Both the position numbers and the translations under genes were made by a program. From Neodiprion pinetum (Eukaryota > Arthropoda > Insecta > Hymenoptera > Diprionidae): a stretch of DNA of 64,000 nucleotides. The DNA lies in assembly GCF_021155775.2 (NCBI RefSeq), contig NC_060235.2:43186701-43250700 (forward strand). The letters run 5' to 3'. Positions 13,401 through 24,165 of this stretch are shown piece by piece. The first letter of the stretch is position 1, and each line of letters opens with the position of its first letter. The notes beneath the pieces are model-generated. The model searched no databases. It had not been told where the DNA came from and saw only the letters and a program-made list of their open reading frames with translations.

Positions 13401-16400
13401 TTGCCGAAAGAAGCCGTGGATAATGAAAGCTTTAGAAGCATGGCGTGCTTGATTGTGCATTTCGCGTTCATGCCGTAGTGGTGCCACGTAAATCAAACGC
13501 TATTAAACAACGATGCCCAACCTTGAACTTCCCCTTCAGTGGAGAGTGAGAGAGACGAATATTTGACGAAAACAAGAAGCCGATAAGACACTCGTGCAAG
13601 GCACAAGATTTTGGTGAGGCTATATTTCAAGGGTCGACGTTTATTCAAAAAACGTGATTTTAAGTATCTCAGGTTGGCGAGTATGTTAGAGTTCATGGGG
13701 TCGATAAACTCATATCCAATTCACAACAAAAATATTATGACGTAATCAGTACCGATTCCGTTCGATTTTTCTACTAATTCCGTTCATAATCCATAATATC
13801 ACCCTGGCAATTAATTCACGTCACTTTGGTCAACCATCCATGCCAAGCTGTGCACTTACGAAAACTGCAAGCCACGGCGGTATCTCCGATAAAGGTTGCA
13901 GCCTGCAACCCTTAGTGTAAATTCCGAAAGCCTTGGGGGTATTCTCCCGTAGAAAAGACGGGGTTGTCGTGATCCTTTTGTTCCCAGACGAAGAAGGCAA
14001 TTAACTCCCCAAACGGCAATTAGTGAAATTAATAATAAGAATACTAATGAAGCTAAATCAACGGTGATGGAAGCCTTCCTGTGAGGCATCCCATTGTGAC
14101 GTTAATCATTGCGTCTTTGAGTCTTTAAATCGTATGTCAATTGGCGCAATTCGTCGTACAGCGCCTTGGTAGGCAATTTAGTCGATTATTTGAAATTTAT
14201 TTAATTTTAAGCAATTAGATATTCCGGACGCATGCGTGTATCGCATTTGTGTGTATCTTGACATTGCATCATTCTGTTATTCCGGTCGCATACAACGATT
14301 TAGACGCGAGTCGATCTTCTTGTCAAACTTTCCAACCGACTTACGAGAAAAATATACAATGAACATACTGGGCATATCTTATACTAACACACGCGCAATT
14401 AGTAGCCACAGTTACTGTTAAAACAAGCTGTTGATAATTATAATATTGTAAACTCCAAGTGAAAAATATAAAGTACAGGGTACATCACGCGTACCGCATG
14501 CAACATTTCCGCTTACTTATTATATCGAACGTTTCGGCTATCCGGGTATTATCTACATCCATGATTCGAAGCTATACTTGACGATAGATAAACTTGACAT
14601 CTAACTCCGCAATGCCTGGCTGATTCTCGTTGTCCGGCCACCAGGAATGAAGACGCGTACCTTATACCTGCATTAAATTGTGCAGCGGAATTGGTATGGC
14701 ACGAGATGCAGCTACAGATAGAGTAGGGCGTTGTAAGCGAGGAGGAGAGAGGAGGGAGAGTGATGGAACGTGAGAGGAACGATCACTAAAGGGGAGAGAA
14801 TGGCGAAGATTATCCACGCGAACGAGTGAGCCCACGCACATCTCAGATTATATTCTCATTAACTTGATCATCCTGGGAGAGATTAATTTTTGAAAAAAAA
14901 AGTTCTGGAAAAGGAACGAGTGAACGAAAATAAATGGCCGTGCTGTACCTTGATCATAGTGTGCCTTGAAACATGTCGTCGATTTCGACGTGTAGTGGAT
15001 GTTGATTAAAGAAAACGCGATACTTTGCTATCAATAGTCAGATACCATGAACTTCTTACCTGAACGTTGATTACATACTTCGTCATCTTGACGTGTAACG
15101 TGATTTAAAGATTTGAGCATCAAAAACCAACTGTTTTGTGACTTAGTTGTCGATTTTCAACGGTCTAATAAATTACATTTTCGGAGATCTATTTACCCGA
15201 CAAGACACATATACACTTAGTGAGTATAGTGTACAATTCATGTCAGATACGAACGATATTAATAACCTCCTTAAATGCACACATTGCTTGTTGACAGATC
15301 ATACCCTCTTGAACCTTGGAACGTTATTTCCACGCAAACTAATCTTTTTTGTCGTTTTTTTTTTTAGATTATTTATCAGTGTGCCAAAGAAAAATAGGGT
15401 TGGAATAACTCGGTACACCGATCCTTCAAATAATACGATACAGATACTTGATAAAAATCTTCGTATATATGAATAAAGAACATTCATGCAGTAACTCAGA
15501 CAAGAAAAATCGTCACCTTTCTAGCCCTGAATCAAGTTAAAGACAAAAATAATGATTAACCGCTAAATTTACAATAATTAGTTTGCAATAAATCTCACTT
15601 GACGCATCGTATTTCAAGGTACACGAGGGTATTATAACTCTGTGCACATTTCATTTCCTTTTTTTCAAATTTCGTCACAAAAGAATCAAGCTATTTGAAC
15701 AAATAAATGGAGATACGTTTTATTACGAAAAGATTGCTCTTCCAGATGATATCAATTTCGTATCAAAATTTTATAAACGCCAAATTTTACAGTGCAAAAT
15801 CGAAAAAGCGTCCCGAGGTATAACATTTTCCCCTATTTTCACGGGGTATCGTCGCATGGATCGTAATCGGTTTATCAGAAACCCGTACGCTAGGAAGCGA
15901 CAACGAGTCAACGAGCCGCTGAGTCGTTGAATCGTTGAGTCTGAATCGGCATCTCGTTGAATCACCAGCAGCTCCGAAGCACTCGGCGTCTGACAAAGAT
16001 TAACGATTGCTTTATTGGCCGCCTAAAACGTCGTTTGTTCCCGTCGAGGCAACTTTTCTCTGACCACTCTGTTTTCGGGATCCCTTTTCTACTCGTGCGC
16101 ACAATTATCTCCGTAGTCACCGTCGTTCAACTACGGCAGGCAAGAAAGTTTTCGTTCCTGGGGTGGAATGGAAAAGTAACGGGAATATTTTAACATTTTT
16201 ATAAAAATCTGAGCACCTTAGAGTCACGCCATTGACGTCGAACCAGTCGAAGAGACCAGCACGAAGGTTCGTTAAATCGAGTCTCGTAATGTCGACTAAT
16301 TCGACATGATTCATTTAAATCGTTGAGCAGTGGCGAAAAACGAAATTCAAGAATTACGTCTCACAGATCTTCGAACCTTTCGGTAGACGCTGAATCTTTC

Positions 16401-17830
16401 CTTTGCCAAGTCTTGGCATGAAATCTGGCTTCGATACAATAAATAAAGATAAAATAATAATTATCGGCAGTTTCGATTTCTACGGGTTAGCAAACCCGTA
16501 GAGCCCGTGAAGTTCTTCGATCTGATCATTTCAGCAAATATATTTGCGCGAACGCCAGCGCCGCAAGAACCCTATGCCAGAAATAATGATATGCTGTACT
16601 AACGAGATACGACGATTTCGTGCTGTGGGAAGAATGCCGGTAAATTCCTCGCGAGTTTCATGTATAGTAAAATTATTCTTGGAAATAAAGAATCACGTGT
16701 TTGTATAATGCACGCATGCGCGGTTCCGTAACGCGACGTCATGTAATCGGGCCCAAAGCAGACACACCGGTGGCGATAGAACGTAGCCTGCCACCGTTAT
16801 ACGAAATATGAGAGAGAGGGAATCACGAAGACCAGAGACTGGAGAGAATCAGAGGCCCACGATGTAACTCGAGTCGGTATTCGAGCAACGAACGTTTCCA
16901 CCTAGTCAAAGCCGTTTCCATCACTCGACTGGTTCCTGTCAAATTGGGGCACAATTGTCGCCTTGACTGTTCCTAATTTTCTCCGAACTTCAGTCTCACG
17001 CCACATCGATCGTACTCGATATTTATCATTCTACGAAAATTGGGCTGCAGCAAAGGAGTTTTTTAGCTTCAGGTTTCTCGCTCGACAACTGCTGAAATTT
17101 TCAATACACGTAGGTATGAAAAGTAGTGTCCCCTAATTTTCGAAAACGCTTGGCGCTTAAAAGGTCTTTCAAAAATCTGTCACTTTAGCCGATCAGGTAA
17201 GCGGTTGTCGCAGGCCGAGCGTACTTGGGATAGAAACAGCAGTAAGTGCATCAAGATTGCTCCATGTCTACTATTAATTTTCAGTACATACGTCATGCAT
17301 GAATTTGCTGTCCCACCTGATTACGAAGTTCGGTGAGACCCGACCTGCACGGGTATTGTTAGGCCCTATCAGCCAGATTGAACAACTTGCGGGACCTTAA
17401 CGAACCAGTTTCCACAAAGCGCACACCGTTGTATAGCCGTGCAAGCGTGCCACGCGCGTGTAGGCGTACCCGCATACCGAGCGCGTAATATGGATCGGCA
17501 CCGGTCCTCGATTAATTAAGTCCTTTAATAAATTGTAAAAATAAGGCGTCCGCGCCGCGGCAGCTCACACACACGACATACGGAGCGGAGGTGAGAGAGA
17601 TGACGCTCTCCCGGGGTCCGTTTGGGCCCGCGAAATCTGTTCCCCGGCGTGCAAGCTGGGAGTTCGCGAACGCACACTCTTCGCTGGTTTTCGACTTACT
17701 TTTATTTTGTCTGTGCTGTACGGTGCTTGCCCGAGCTCGCGGCGCTGCTGCTGCTCTAAGGGCGAAAATGGTTCATGGCCGTTCCCCGCACAAGCCTCTC
17801 CGCTACTTCTACTTCTTCTCCTTCTCCTTA
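10401..17830. other. no gene seen
   Basis: Mixed DNA with frames up to 143 codons and no convincing exon. A frame at 11334-11624 looks fairly protein-like but lacks fitting splice sites. A GA-rich patch lies at 14738-14764, and clustered GTTGAATC/GAGTC words at 15900-15965. Confidence 0.45.
10680..10760. repeat. GAGAAA-type purine repeat
   Basis: Includes repeated GAGAAA units around 10688-10714, followed by AGGAAG units to about 10760. Confidence 0.85.
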
Positions 17831-17893
17831 TTCCTTCTTCTTCTTCTTCTTCTTCTTCTTCTTCTTCTTCTTCTTCTTCTTCTTCTTCTTTCT
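17831..17893. repeat. (TTC)n microsatellite
   Basis: About 20 near-perfect TTC/CTT units. It produces artefactual Leu, Phe or Ser runs on the plus strand and Lys/Glu runs on the minus strand. Confidence 0.98.
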
Positions 17894-18789
17894 CTTTTTC
17901 TCACAGCCATGCACGCCGAGGTTCTGCAGCCACCGCGAATCCCGTGCCGTGATACGCCAGACCAGACCCTGCCGGTTTTCTTTTATTCGATTAACGACTA
18001 TTTGCTCCAGGACGATCATGTTGTGAAACATTCGATAACAATAACAACCTCCGACGCTTCACGTGCACTTAGTATCGTGGACCTTTTTATAATCTCTTCG
18101 GACTTCGTTGATCATCGCGGATGAGCCTGGGAAAGTGCGGCGATTACGTCTCAAAGACAAAGGAAATGATAAAAGGATAATGCCACAGGAAACCCGATAG
18201 CCGAAGAGTACTTCAAATTTAATAACGCAATCTCACATGGCAGTTTCAACTGTTTGTGTAGTGTGGATTATACGAAATATTACCTTTCAGTAACTCGATA
18301 CTGTAATAACAAGTAGATGGAATTTCTCTTTAACCAATAACTGCAAACCACGAGCCAACAAACCTTGAATCATATATTTATATCAGATATTACAATAACG
18401 GTTGATACACTGGTTTTCGACTCAAAAAATAGCCAATCTATTCTACCTTTAAAAAAATCCGTCCAGCTGTGCTGAACCGTGAATCTCGTTCCGTGCAGAC
18501 GCTTGATCTTTGGTTGTGCACGATCACTTGATCAGCTTGCATTACAAAAAATCTGAAAATAGTAGCCAATCAAAAAAGAGTGACAATATACGTGGCAAAT
18601 ACTCAAAGAATTTCCAACAATTATCAGAGCTACGCTGATGAACTAGTCATTTTTTTCGAGTCGCTATTTCGCGACTAGTGAAATAATCACTAGTCAGAAG
18701 ATTTAACCCAATGCCATATATATAATCATATGATCTCAATAATCTTCATTCACATAATGGGATCGGCATCGAACTAGTGAATTTGCGGG
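17894..18789. other. no gene seen, downstream flank of the unrecognised gene
   Basis: AT-leaning, without coding signal. It contains three ACTAGT-centred words at 18640-18780 that form small inverted repeats. It may include the 3' UTR of the minus-strand gene ending at 18790. Confidence 0.4.
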
Positions 18790-19235
18790 TTAATCAGGTC
18801 CCGAATTTTCGTCGGATTGATCCAGGCGTGTCAAGGAGCCTGTGTTCCCGCTTGGCTTCACGGGCACATCTCGAGATGTCAAATGGAGGCTTGAACAATT
18901 CAAAGTGAAGTCCAGAGCGACGCTAACCCCGGGGCAGCAGCCGCGACCCTCCTGCCCTACCGTCGCGGGTCGGTCCTTCTTGTCCTTAGCGACATCCTTC
19001 GGCTTCGCTGCGGATCTTCCTTCCTCGCCTTCCTCCTGGCCGTGGTACCTCATCGCAATCCTTATTACATGCGTTACCTCCGGACTCGGGCTTCGTGACG
19101 ATCGCCGGATTTCCGTCTTCTTGCGAATATTTATTCGCAGATTGTTCGAAACCTCTGAACAAGTGCAGTCCTTGCGTTGGTTCCCGTTGGCTTTTCGGGT
19201 CGACCTTCTTGACCTTCCTCTTGAATAACCGGGCC
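18790..19235 (-). CDS. unrecognised gene, terminal exon(s) with two possible reading frames
   Basis: The acceptor gtctccaaacag opens a frame RLFKRKVKKVDPKSQREPTQ, then GLHLFRGFEQSANKYSQEDG, reaching a stop at 18986-18988 after SEAEGCR. A second frame is open further down to a stop at 18790 and looks equally protein-like (KPKDVAKDKKDRPATV; SVALDFTLNCSSLHLTSRD; ending DQSDENSGPD). The two can be joined by a 70-base GT-AG intron (19077-19008; donor GGAG|gtaacg, acceptor gatccgcag) with phase conserved. That acceptor lacks a pyrimidine tract, so a frameshift or alternative splicing is also possible. Confidence 0.45.
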
Positions 19236-21043
19236 CTGTTTGGAGACAATACAGTGACAATCCAGATGATGGGATATATAGGAGAAAAGAATCACGGAGA
19301 AAGGAGAATTTACGGACCTTCAATTATCCTCCGGGTAGATTCCTCGAGATCCGTGAACTCTCTCGAACACTTTGATGAGGATCCTTTGTTTCGCTTTGAT
19401 CTTTGAGTTTCCGTCTGACCTCTGACGGCGACAACCTTTCTCAGAAGCTCATCCATGATGTCGTCCTTGTCATAGCTATTGCCGTCGAGTGTTCTGGCCG
19501 ACTCTTGAGATTGGCATCGAGAGATCGCCTGGGAGTCGATCAGGGGTATCGGAGAATCGGGAAGCTGTAGCGAGGTGATGGTAAGAAATGCCGGAGCGTC
19601 ATCTTTCATACGGTCGAGCCACTGCGTCACGCTACGATAGCTATTGAAGTAAAAATCCTATATAATTATCGAGGGCAATAAAATCGTCGAGGTTCCCTGC
19701 CTGCAACAGATCGGTTTACCTAATTTACATGGCGACTTTTCGCCTGGTCAAGCACCGATCCGATACCGGTCGTAGACAAAAAATTAGAAGCAAGGTTGAC
19801 AAATTGCTCGAGATAAGTGTTTGACGGTTCAAGAGGGAAAGAAATGCGAGTGAAAATGGAACATCGATATAATATGTAAAGCTTATACCCCACGCGATAT
19901 TCGTCGTCGAGGACCTTATATTTTTTTGTCTTCTTCACCAAAGGCAAGAAATTGGAGTGTATATTTTTATCGCACCTGCGAAACGTTAAAAAATTGCATC
20001 GAAGTTGCTAGCCTTGTACAGCCACTGCTGTTATGGTCAGCTTCGAAATATTATAACAGGCTAGTCGGGACTGTGTGGAGGGGATCGGCAATCGAGATTA
20101 AGTACAAATACCAACTGGGGTAGCCATTATTGATGTCTGTTATACACAAGGCGTTACTTTGGTGAGCTGGAACTCAATTTTCCAAGCGGTCCGATTTTGC
20201 ATTCGCAAACATCACAGCCACGAAGTTGTCAATGCGATTCGAAATTCAAGGCATCCTAGCTGTGATAAGACCGAAGGTACCTGTAACGTAGGCTAATGAT
20301 CACCTCATATATTGTTACGTAGAAACTTTTACAGACAAAGGGCATCTGCATGATCTGGCCTGATCAGTTTACACGAGTTACGAAACCATTAAATTTTACT
20401 ACACTTAATTATAGACTTGAAGCGACTCGTACGATTGCCGAGTCAGCGAAACAAGTTGCCAGCATATAAATCCACAGAGCGAAACCTGATATAATTCTTG
20501 AGATTCGTACTGCATAATTTATTGACAAAAAAAAAATACAGTTTCTTTTACACATAGCAAAAATAAATTCTGGGCTCAACGAGGCTTGAACAGATCAAAG
20601 CCGTCGACAAGGATTATTATTTGCATCACAGTAATTAACTGCCTGTATATTCGACATCGGTATATTAACCAGAGAATGAAAAGATATACATATAATAAAG
20701 GGAAGTGAAAAAGAGTGTGGGAGAAGTGAGAATTCGGTTCGCCCGCTTGTTTAAAATTCACCGCGTGTTACCTTGACGTTTTCCGCGCTGGTCCAATCAG
20801 CGGCGGGGAAGGCCTGCGCCGCGGATAGCAGACGTGACGCGCTGGCGATGACCGAGACCGGTCTTTCGCGTCTCTTGGATCCTCAAGGGTCAGCCGTCGA
20901 ATGTAGAGGCCCGGGACCTCCTCCGCAAGAAGTTGTCTCCCTCCGTACGAAGCCACAGTGATCACTGACCACCAACTCCTACGTGGTCTACCTTCGTTCC
21001 CTTTATTCCTACCGAGTTCACCACTAACATTACGCGAACTCCG
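18790..21043 (-). CDS. unrecognised spliced gene, at least three exons
   Basis: A minus-strand gene inferred from exon-like segments at 21043(?)-20772, 19640-19314 and 19235 to 18986 or 18790. The first donor (TCAAG|gtaaca) leaves two bases and the next acceptor (acttcaatag) supplies one, giving a Ser codon. The second donor (GGTCC|gtaaat) also leaves two bases, and the acceptor tccaaacag after a pyrimidine-rich 78-base intron supplies one. The middle exon reads YRSVTQWLDRMKDDAPAFLT and on to STRRIIEGP. No family is recognised. The protein is hydrophilic, Ser/Arg/Lys-rich and without obvious membrane segments. The 5' end and start codon are not identified. Cytoplasmic or nuclear location would be a guess. 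Confidence 0.45.
19314..19640 (-). CDS. unrecognised gene, central exon
   Basis: This is the best-supported piece of the gene. Acceptor ttacttcaatag and donor GGTCC|gtaaat bound a 327-base frame. It encodes YRSVTQWLDRMKDDAPAFLT, ITSLQLPDSPIPLIDSQAIS, then DKDDIMDELLRKVVAVRGQ and a Ser/Arg-rich end EESTRRIIEGP. The mix of hydrophobic and charged residues, the low-complexity-free sequence and the clean junctions look like real protein. I cannot name the family. Confidence 0.55.
20772..21043 (-). CDS. unrecognised gene, upstream exon (5' boundary uncertain)
   Basis: The open frame runs from just after a stop at about 21044 to a donor AAG|gtaaca at 20772. It reads VITVASYGGRQLLAEEVPGL, then YIRRLTLEDPRDAKDRSRSS and a Pro/Arg-rich end. 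Possible acceptors are caactgttag (exon from 21043), ccacgtag (about 20974) and ggtggtcag (about 20961). None has a strong pyrimidine tract. There is no in-frame ATG, so translation would start in a further upstream exon, or this piece is not translated. Support comes from the GC-rich frame and the phase match to the next exon. Confidence 0.35.
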
Positions 21044-23770
21044 CTAACAGTTGGTCGGATATCTGGCTTGCGGCGCTGTTATAGATCATTCATTCAGCTC
21101 AAGACTTCCTTGGCCCTCGCCATGCCCTGTGAAATAAAATACAGGTTCAAAGGATTGAGCATTTTGAAACATTGTCTATCGACAATACGTCAATGGATTA
21201 TTGATTCAAGTGTTAGAGGAAACTTTAAGCTATAAGCCTATTATTTATAATGATCCATCAATGACACTTGGTCGTTGGATTAATGCCCATTGCCTGGGTG
21301 TTGCTTTGATGTATAAGTCGTCCGTTCATCAACTAAACGAAGTATTCTGGGGGTAGCCGGACACGTTTTCAACTGAAGAATCGGACCTTCAATGGACATG
21401 GAAGTTGAGAATAATCATCTTGTTGTACTAACGAATAATCTGCATCTGTTCATCTTCAAGTGATTATCGTCAATCGCGGATGAGCAATAACATGAAATCA
21501 AATCATTACAAATACCGTTTGAAAAGATGTTTGATTGCCAATAAAGTTAACTTGCAGGATCTTCAATTTAATAACAGAGGGAACAACCAAAGCAGACCCA
21601 CACGTCCATATACAGACATCTAGGCACGGTAACTCGGCGTAACTTGGAGGGGTTATAAGTGAAGTTTTAGGTCAGTTTTGAAGTCTGGTTCACGTGCTAT
21701 GCCGCACTGCGCCTGTGGCGTGCAACCGGACTGACACACCAGCATGCTGCTTGCAAAACACAAACTTCCAACCTCACGATTCCTCCGCGTTGCGTCAGTT
21801 GCGATGATTTTCTCCGTCACAAGTTTACACACTCCATGCACGTGTGTGTTTATACCTAAAATGTGGGTAACGTCAATTCACGAAAGGCTGAAACACCCAT
21901 TTTCACCTCCGAAACAGCGTCGTGATATCCTTGCAACTATACGGCGGTTACCCGGTTGTTTTCTCAACTGTAAGAACCTCGCTTCGTCATGACTAATGCC
22001 GGGGCGAACCAATCGTACTGAAAGCAAGACTCGGGTTGATATTAGCCGATTTCCCACAGACACCTTCTTCTTAAAATATGTTCAATATATGTTGAAGACC
22101 ACAACTGATGATTTATTTCTTTGCTTCAACGCAACAAGACCTGTCGCGAGAAGGCTTGCGTATGCCGGAGGATTCCGGCCGCTCGATCCTCTGGGAGAAG
22201 CCGAGTTTAAACCTTGTTTAGCGAACTATTTTGAATTTTAGTATTTTCGGTTGGCCGCTGCCAAGGTGTGGGATAGATTAGTTACGTCTCTTATGTAGCT
22301 GTCAGCTAGTTGCCGCGGGCGGTGAGCCGAACCGCCCGTAGCCATTGCTGCTGCCGCCGACAACGACGACGACGACGACGACGACGTCTGAGTCACAGAG
22401 CTTCGCTGGACCACCGGGGTGTCGGTTCAGTCAGGATAAATATGTAATGTAGACCTGCCGATCGAAGATAAACGGATTTGGGTATCGCGGTTACGCGCCG
22501 CGTTCCCCTGCATGCTGTGTAAATTCGGCATGTAACCCCGCGACGGTGAATTGGCGAACGAATTGATCTAACGTGGTGGTTGCCTTTCAGGAAAAATTAC
22601 CAACGAAAAGAATGGCACGGAAAAACATGTTTATTGATCATTTTCAACAGGCATTGACGATGTTGTCGAGATGAATTGAAAAAAACGTCGAAATTTCACA
22701 TTTCATGTGGGTACCTATTGCAGCAATTTGTTACGCATGAGAATGATAAAATTGGGTGCACATCATAATATGTTCATTAATCAATGTCTTAATCAATCAA
22801 ATATAGCTGCTTCATGAAAGCTATTAGCGAGATTTAAGAAAAAAGAAACAGGGTGGGAAGAAAAAAATCCGTGCCAAGTTTGGCTGCACATATTCGGTCA
22901 AAAATTCGTTCACATGTGTTGGAATGCCTTAATTCTTGGTCAAAGTAGACCGCGGGCTGATCCGTGCGAGACGTCGTCGTATATAGTCGGCTCTTCGAGG
23001 AATATGTTTACATTAACCGAGAGCGAAAAAGCGTAAAAATAAAATACGCGAACCGCTTAACGAGTTTGGCTTTCGTTCTTCTCATTTCCTTCGTTCTCAA
23101 CTCCTCTTTTTAGCCCCCCCGCTCTATGCGTGACCAACTGCACCTCACACTCGCGTGCACCCGCGCTCTCACGCGTTCCCACACGTCAGCGAGCACACGA
23201 ACGAACGCTTGCACACGCCTTTCCTAAACCGTGTTCCTGAAGCCTGATATCCGACGAGGTTTCGCCGTATGTTTTATCGCCGCGGGCAAATTCTTTTTTA
23301 TTACATCTGATGAGTTTTCTCGCCGTTCGCTCGCCGTTTCATGGAAATGGAAAAACATTACGACTGCCCGCCGGAATACCTCCACCGCTATGTACCGACA
23401 GAGAGACGCGTTTTGGCTTCGTTGCAATTGTCGTGGATTATTAAATCTCTTTCAAATTATCCGCGCCTGTTGGCACGTCTCGTCTGTCTGCAGGATTACG
23501 CCGAGATTATGAGCCGCGGGGATTAATTAGCTTACGCGGAATTTCGGTGTAGAGGGGGAGACGACGAACGCAACGGCATTCTTCCCCATCAACAACAACC
23601 CCAAAAGCTTGACTACCAGAAATTACTACTAAACAGGTTCCACAAGAATACGAGACAGTTTTATCAAGAAATCGCCAGTCAAAGCAGATTTATTTTTCAC
23701 GCCAGTCTCATATTAAGTGTGCTTTTTTAGTGAAATGACCAAGAATTGTCTGCAAAACTTGTCGCTCAGC
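21044..23770. other. no gene seen
   Basis: A minus-strand acceptor-like ttatttcacag lies near 21124, just before a nine-codon ATG frame. It may be 5' UTR of the gene below it. A (CGA)n run is at 22363-22387. The sequence 23120-23220 is C-rich with repeated ACACG/CGCAC words. Confidence 0.4.
22363..22387. repeat. (CGA)n microsatellite
   Basis: Eight CGA units on the plus strand. Confidence 0.95.
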
Positions 23771-24165
23771 ATCAGCAGATAGACAACCGAAGCTACATTT
23801 TGTATTCCTGCACATCCAAAATGTAACTCCGGCTGCCTATTTGCAGGCGTTGGGCTCAATTCGCAAGTCTACGGCCATCTCCGATCGATCATAGCAGGAA
23901 TTCAGTATGGAACCCACCGCCTAACGCCAGCAGATAGGTAACCGAAGCTACATTTTGTATTCCTGCACATCCAAAATGTAACCTTGGTTGCCTATTTTCA
24001 GACGCTGGGCTCCATTCGCAAGTTCACGTCATCCCCGATCGATCATGGCAGAAATTCAATATGAAATCCACCACCTAACGCCAGCAGATAGGCAACCTAC
24101 GCTATTTTTTGTATTCCCGCATATGCAAAACGTAGCTTCGGTTGCCTATCTGCTGGCGTTAGGCT
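23771..24165. repeat. tandem array of hairpin-forming units (2.5 copies, about 154 bases each)
   Basis: The word CAGCAGATA recurs at 23773, 23928 and 24082, giving periods of 155 and 154 bases. Each unit holds an inverted repeat: a left arm with AACGCCAGCAGATAGGCAACC and a right arm with its reverse complement, with an inner GAAGCTACATTTTG paired to CAAAATGTAGCTTC and a loop of about 14 bases. In the third unit the outer arms, 24076-24097 and 24140-24161, are perfect over 22 bases. Between hairpins lies a shared spacer containing CCGATCGATCAT. The array ends inside the third unit. It may be a MITE-like or satellite element. Confidence 0.85.

Noticed and set aside
17591..18124. Plus-strand frame of 177 codons with a long Leu run, and overlapping Phe/Ser frames
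   Set aside because: The runs come from the (TTC)n microsatellite, which is open in all three phases. The flanking translation has no coding character.
19720..19947. Minus-strand frame that could be another exon of the unrecognised gene
   Set aside because: Its donor-like site leaves phase 0, which does not fit the phase-2 acceptor at 19640, while the upstream exon at 20772 does fit.
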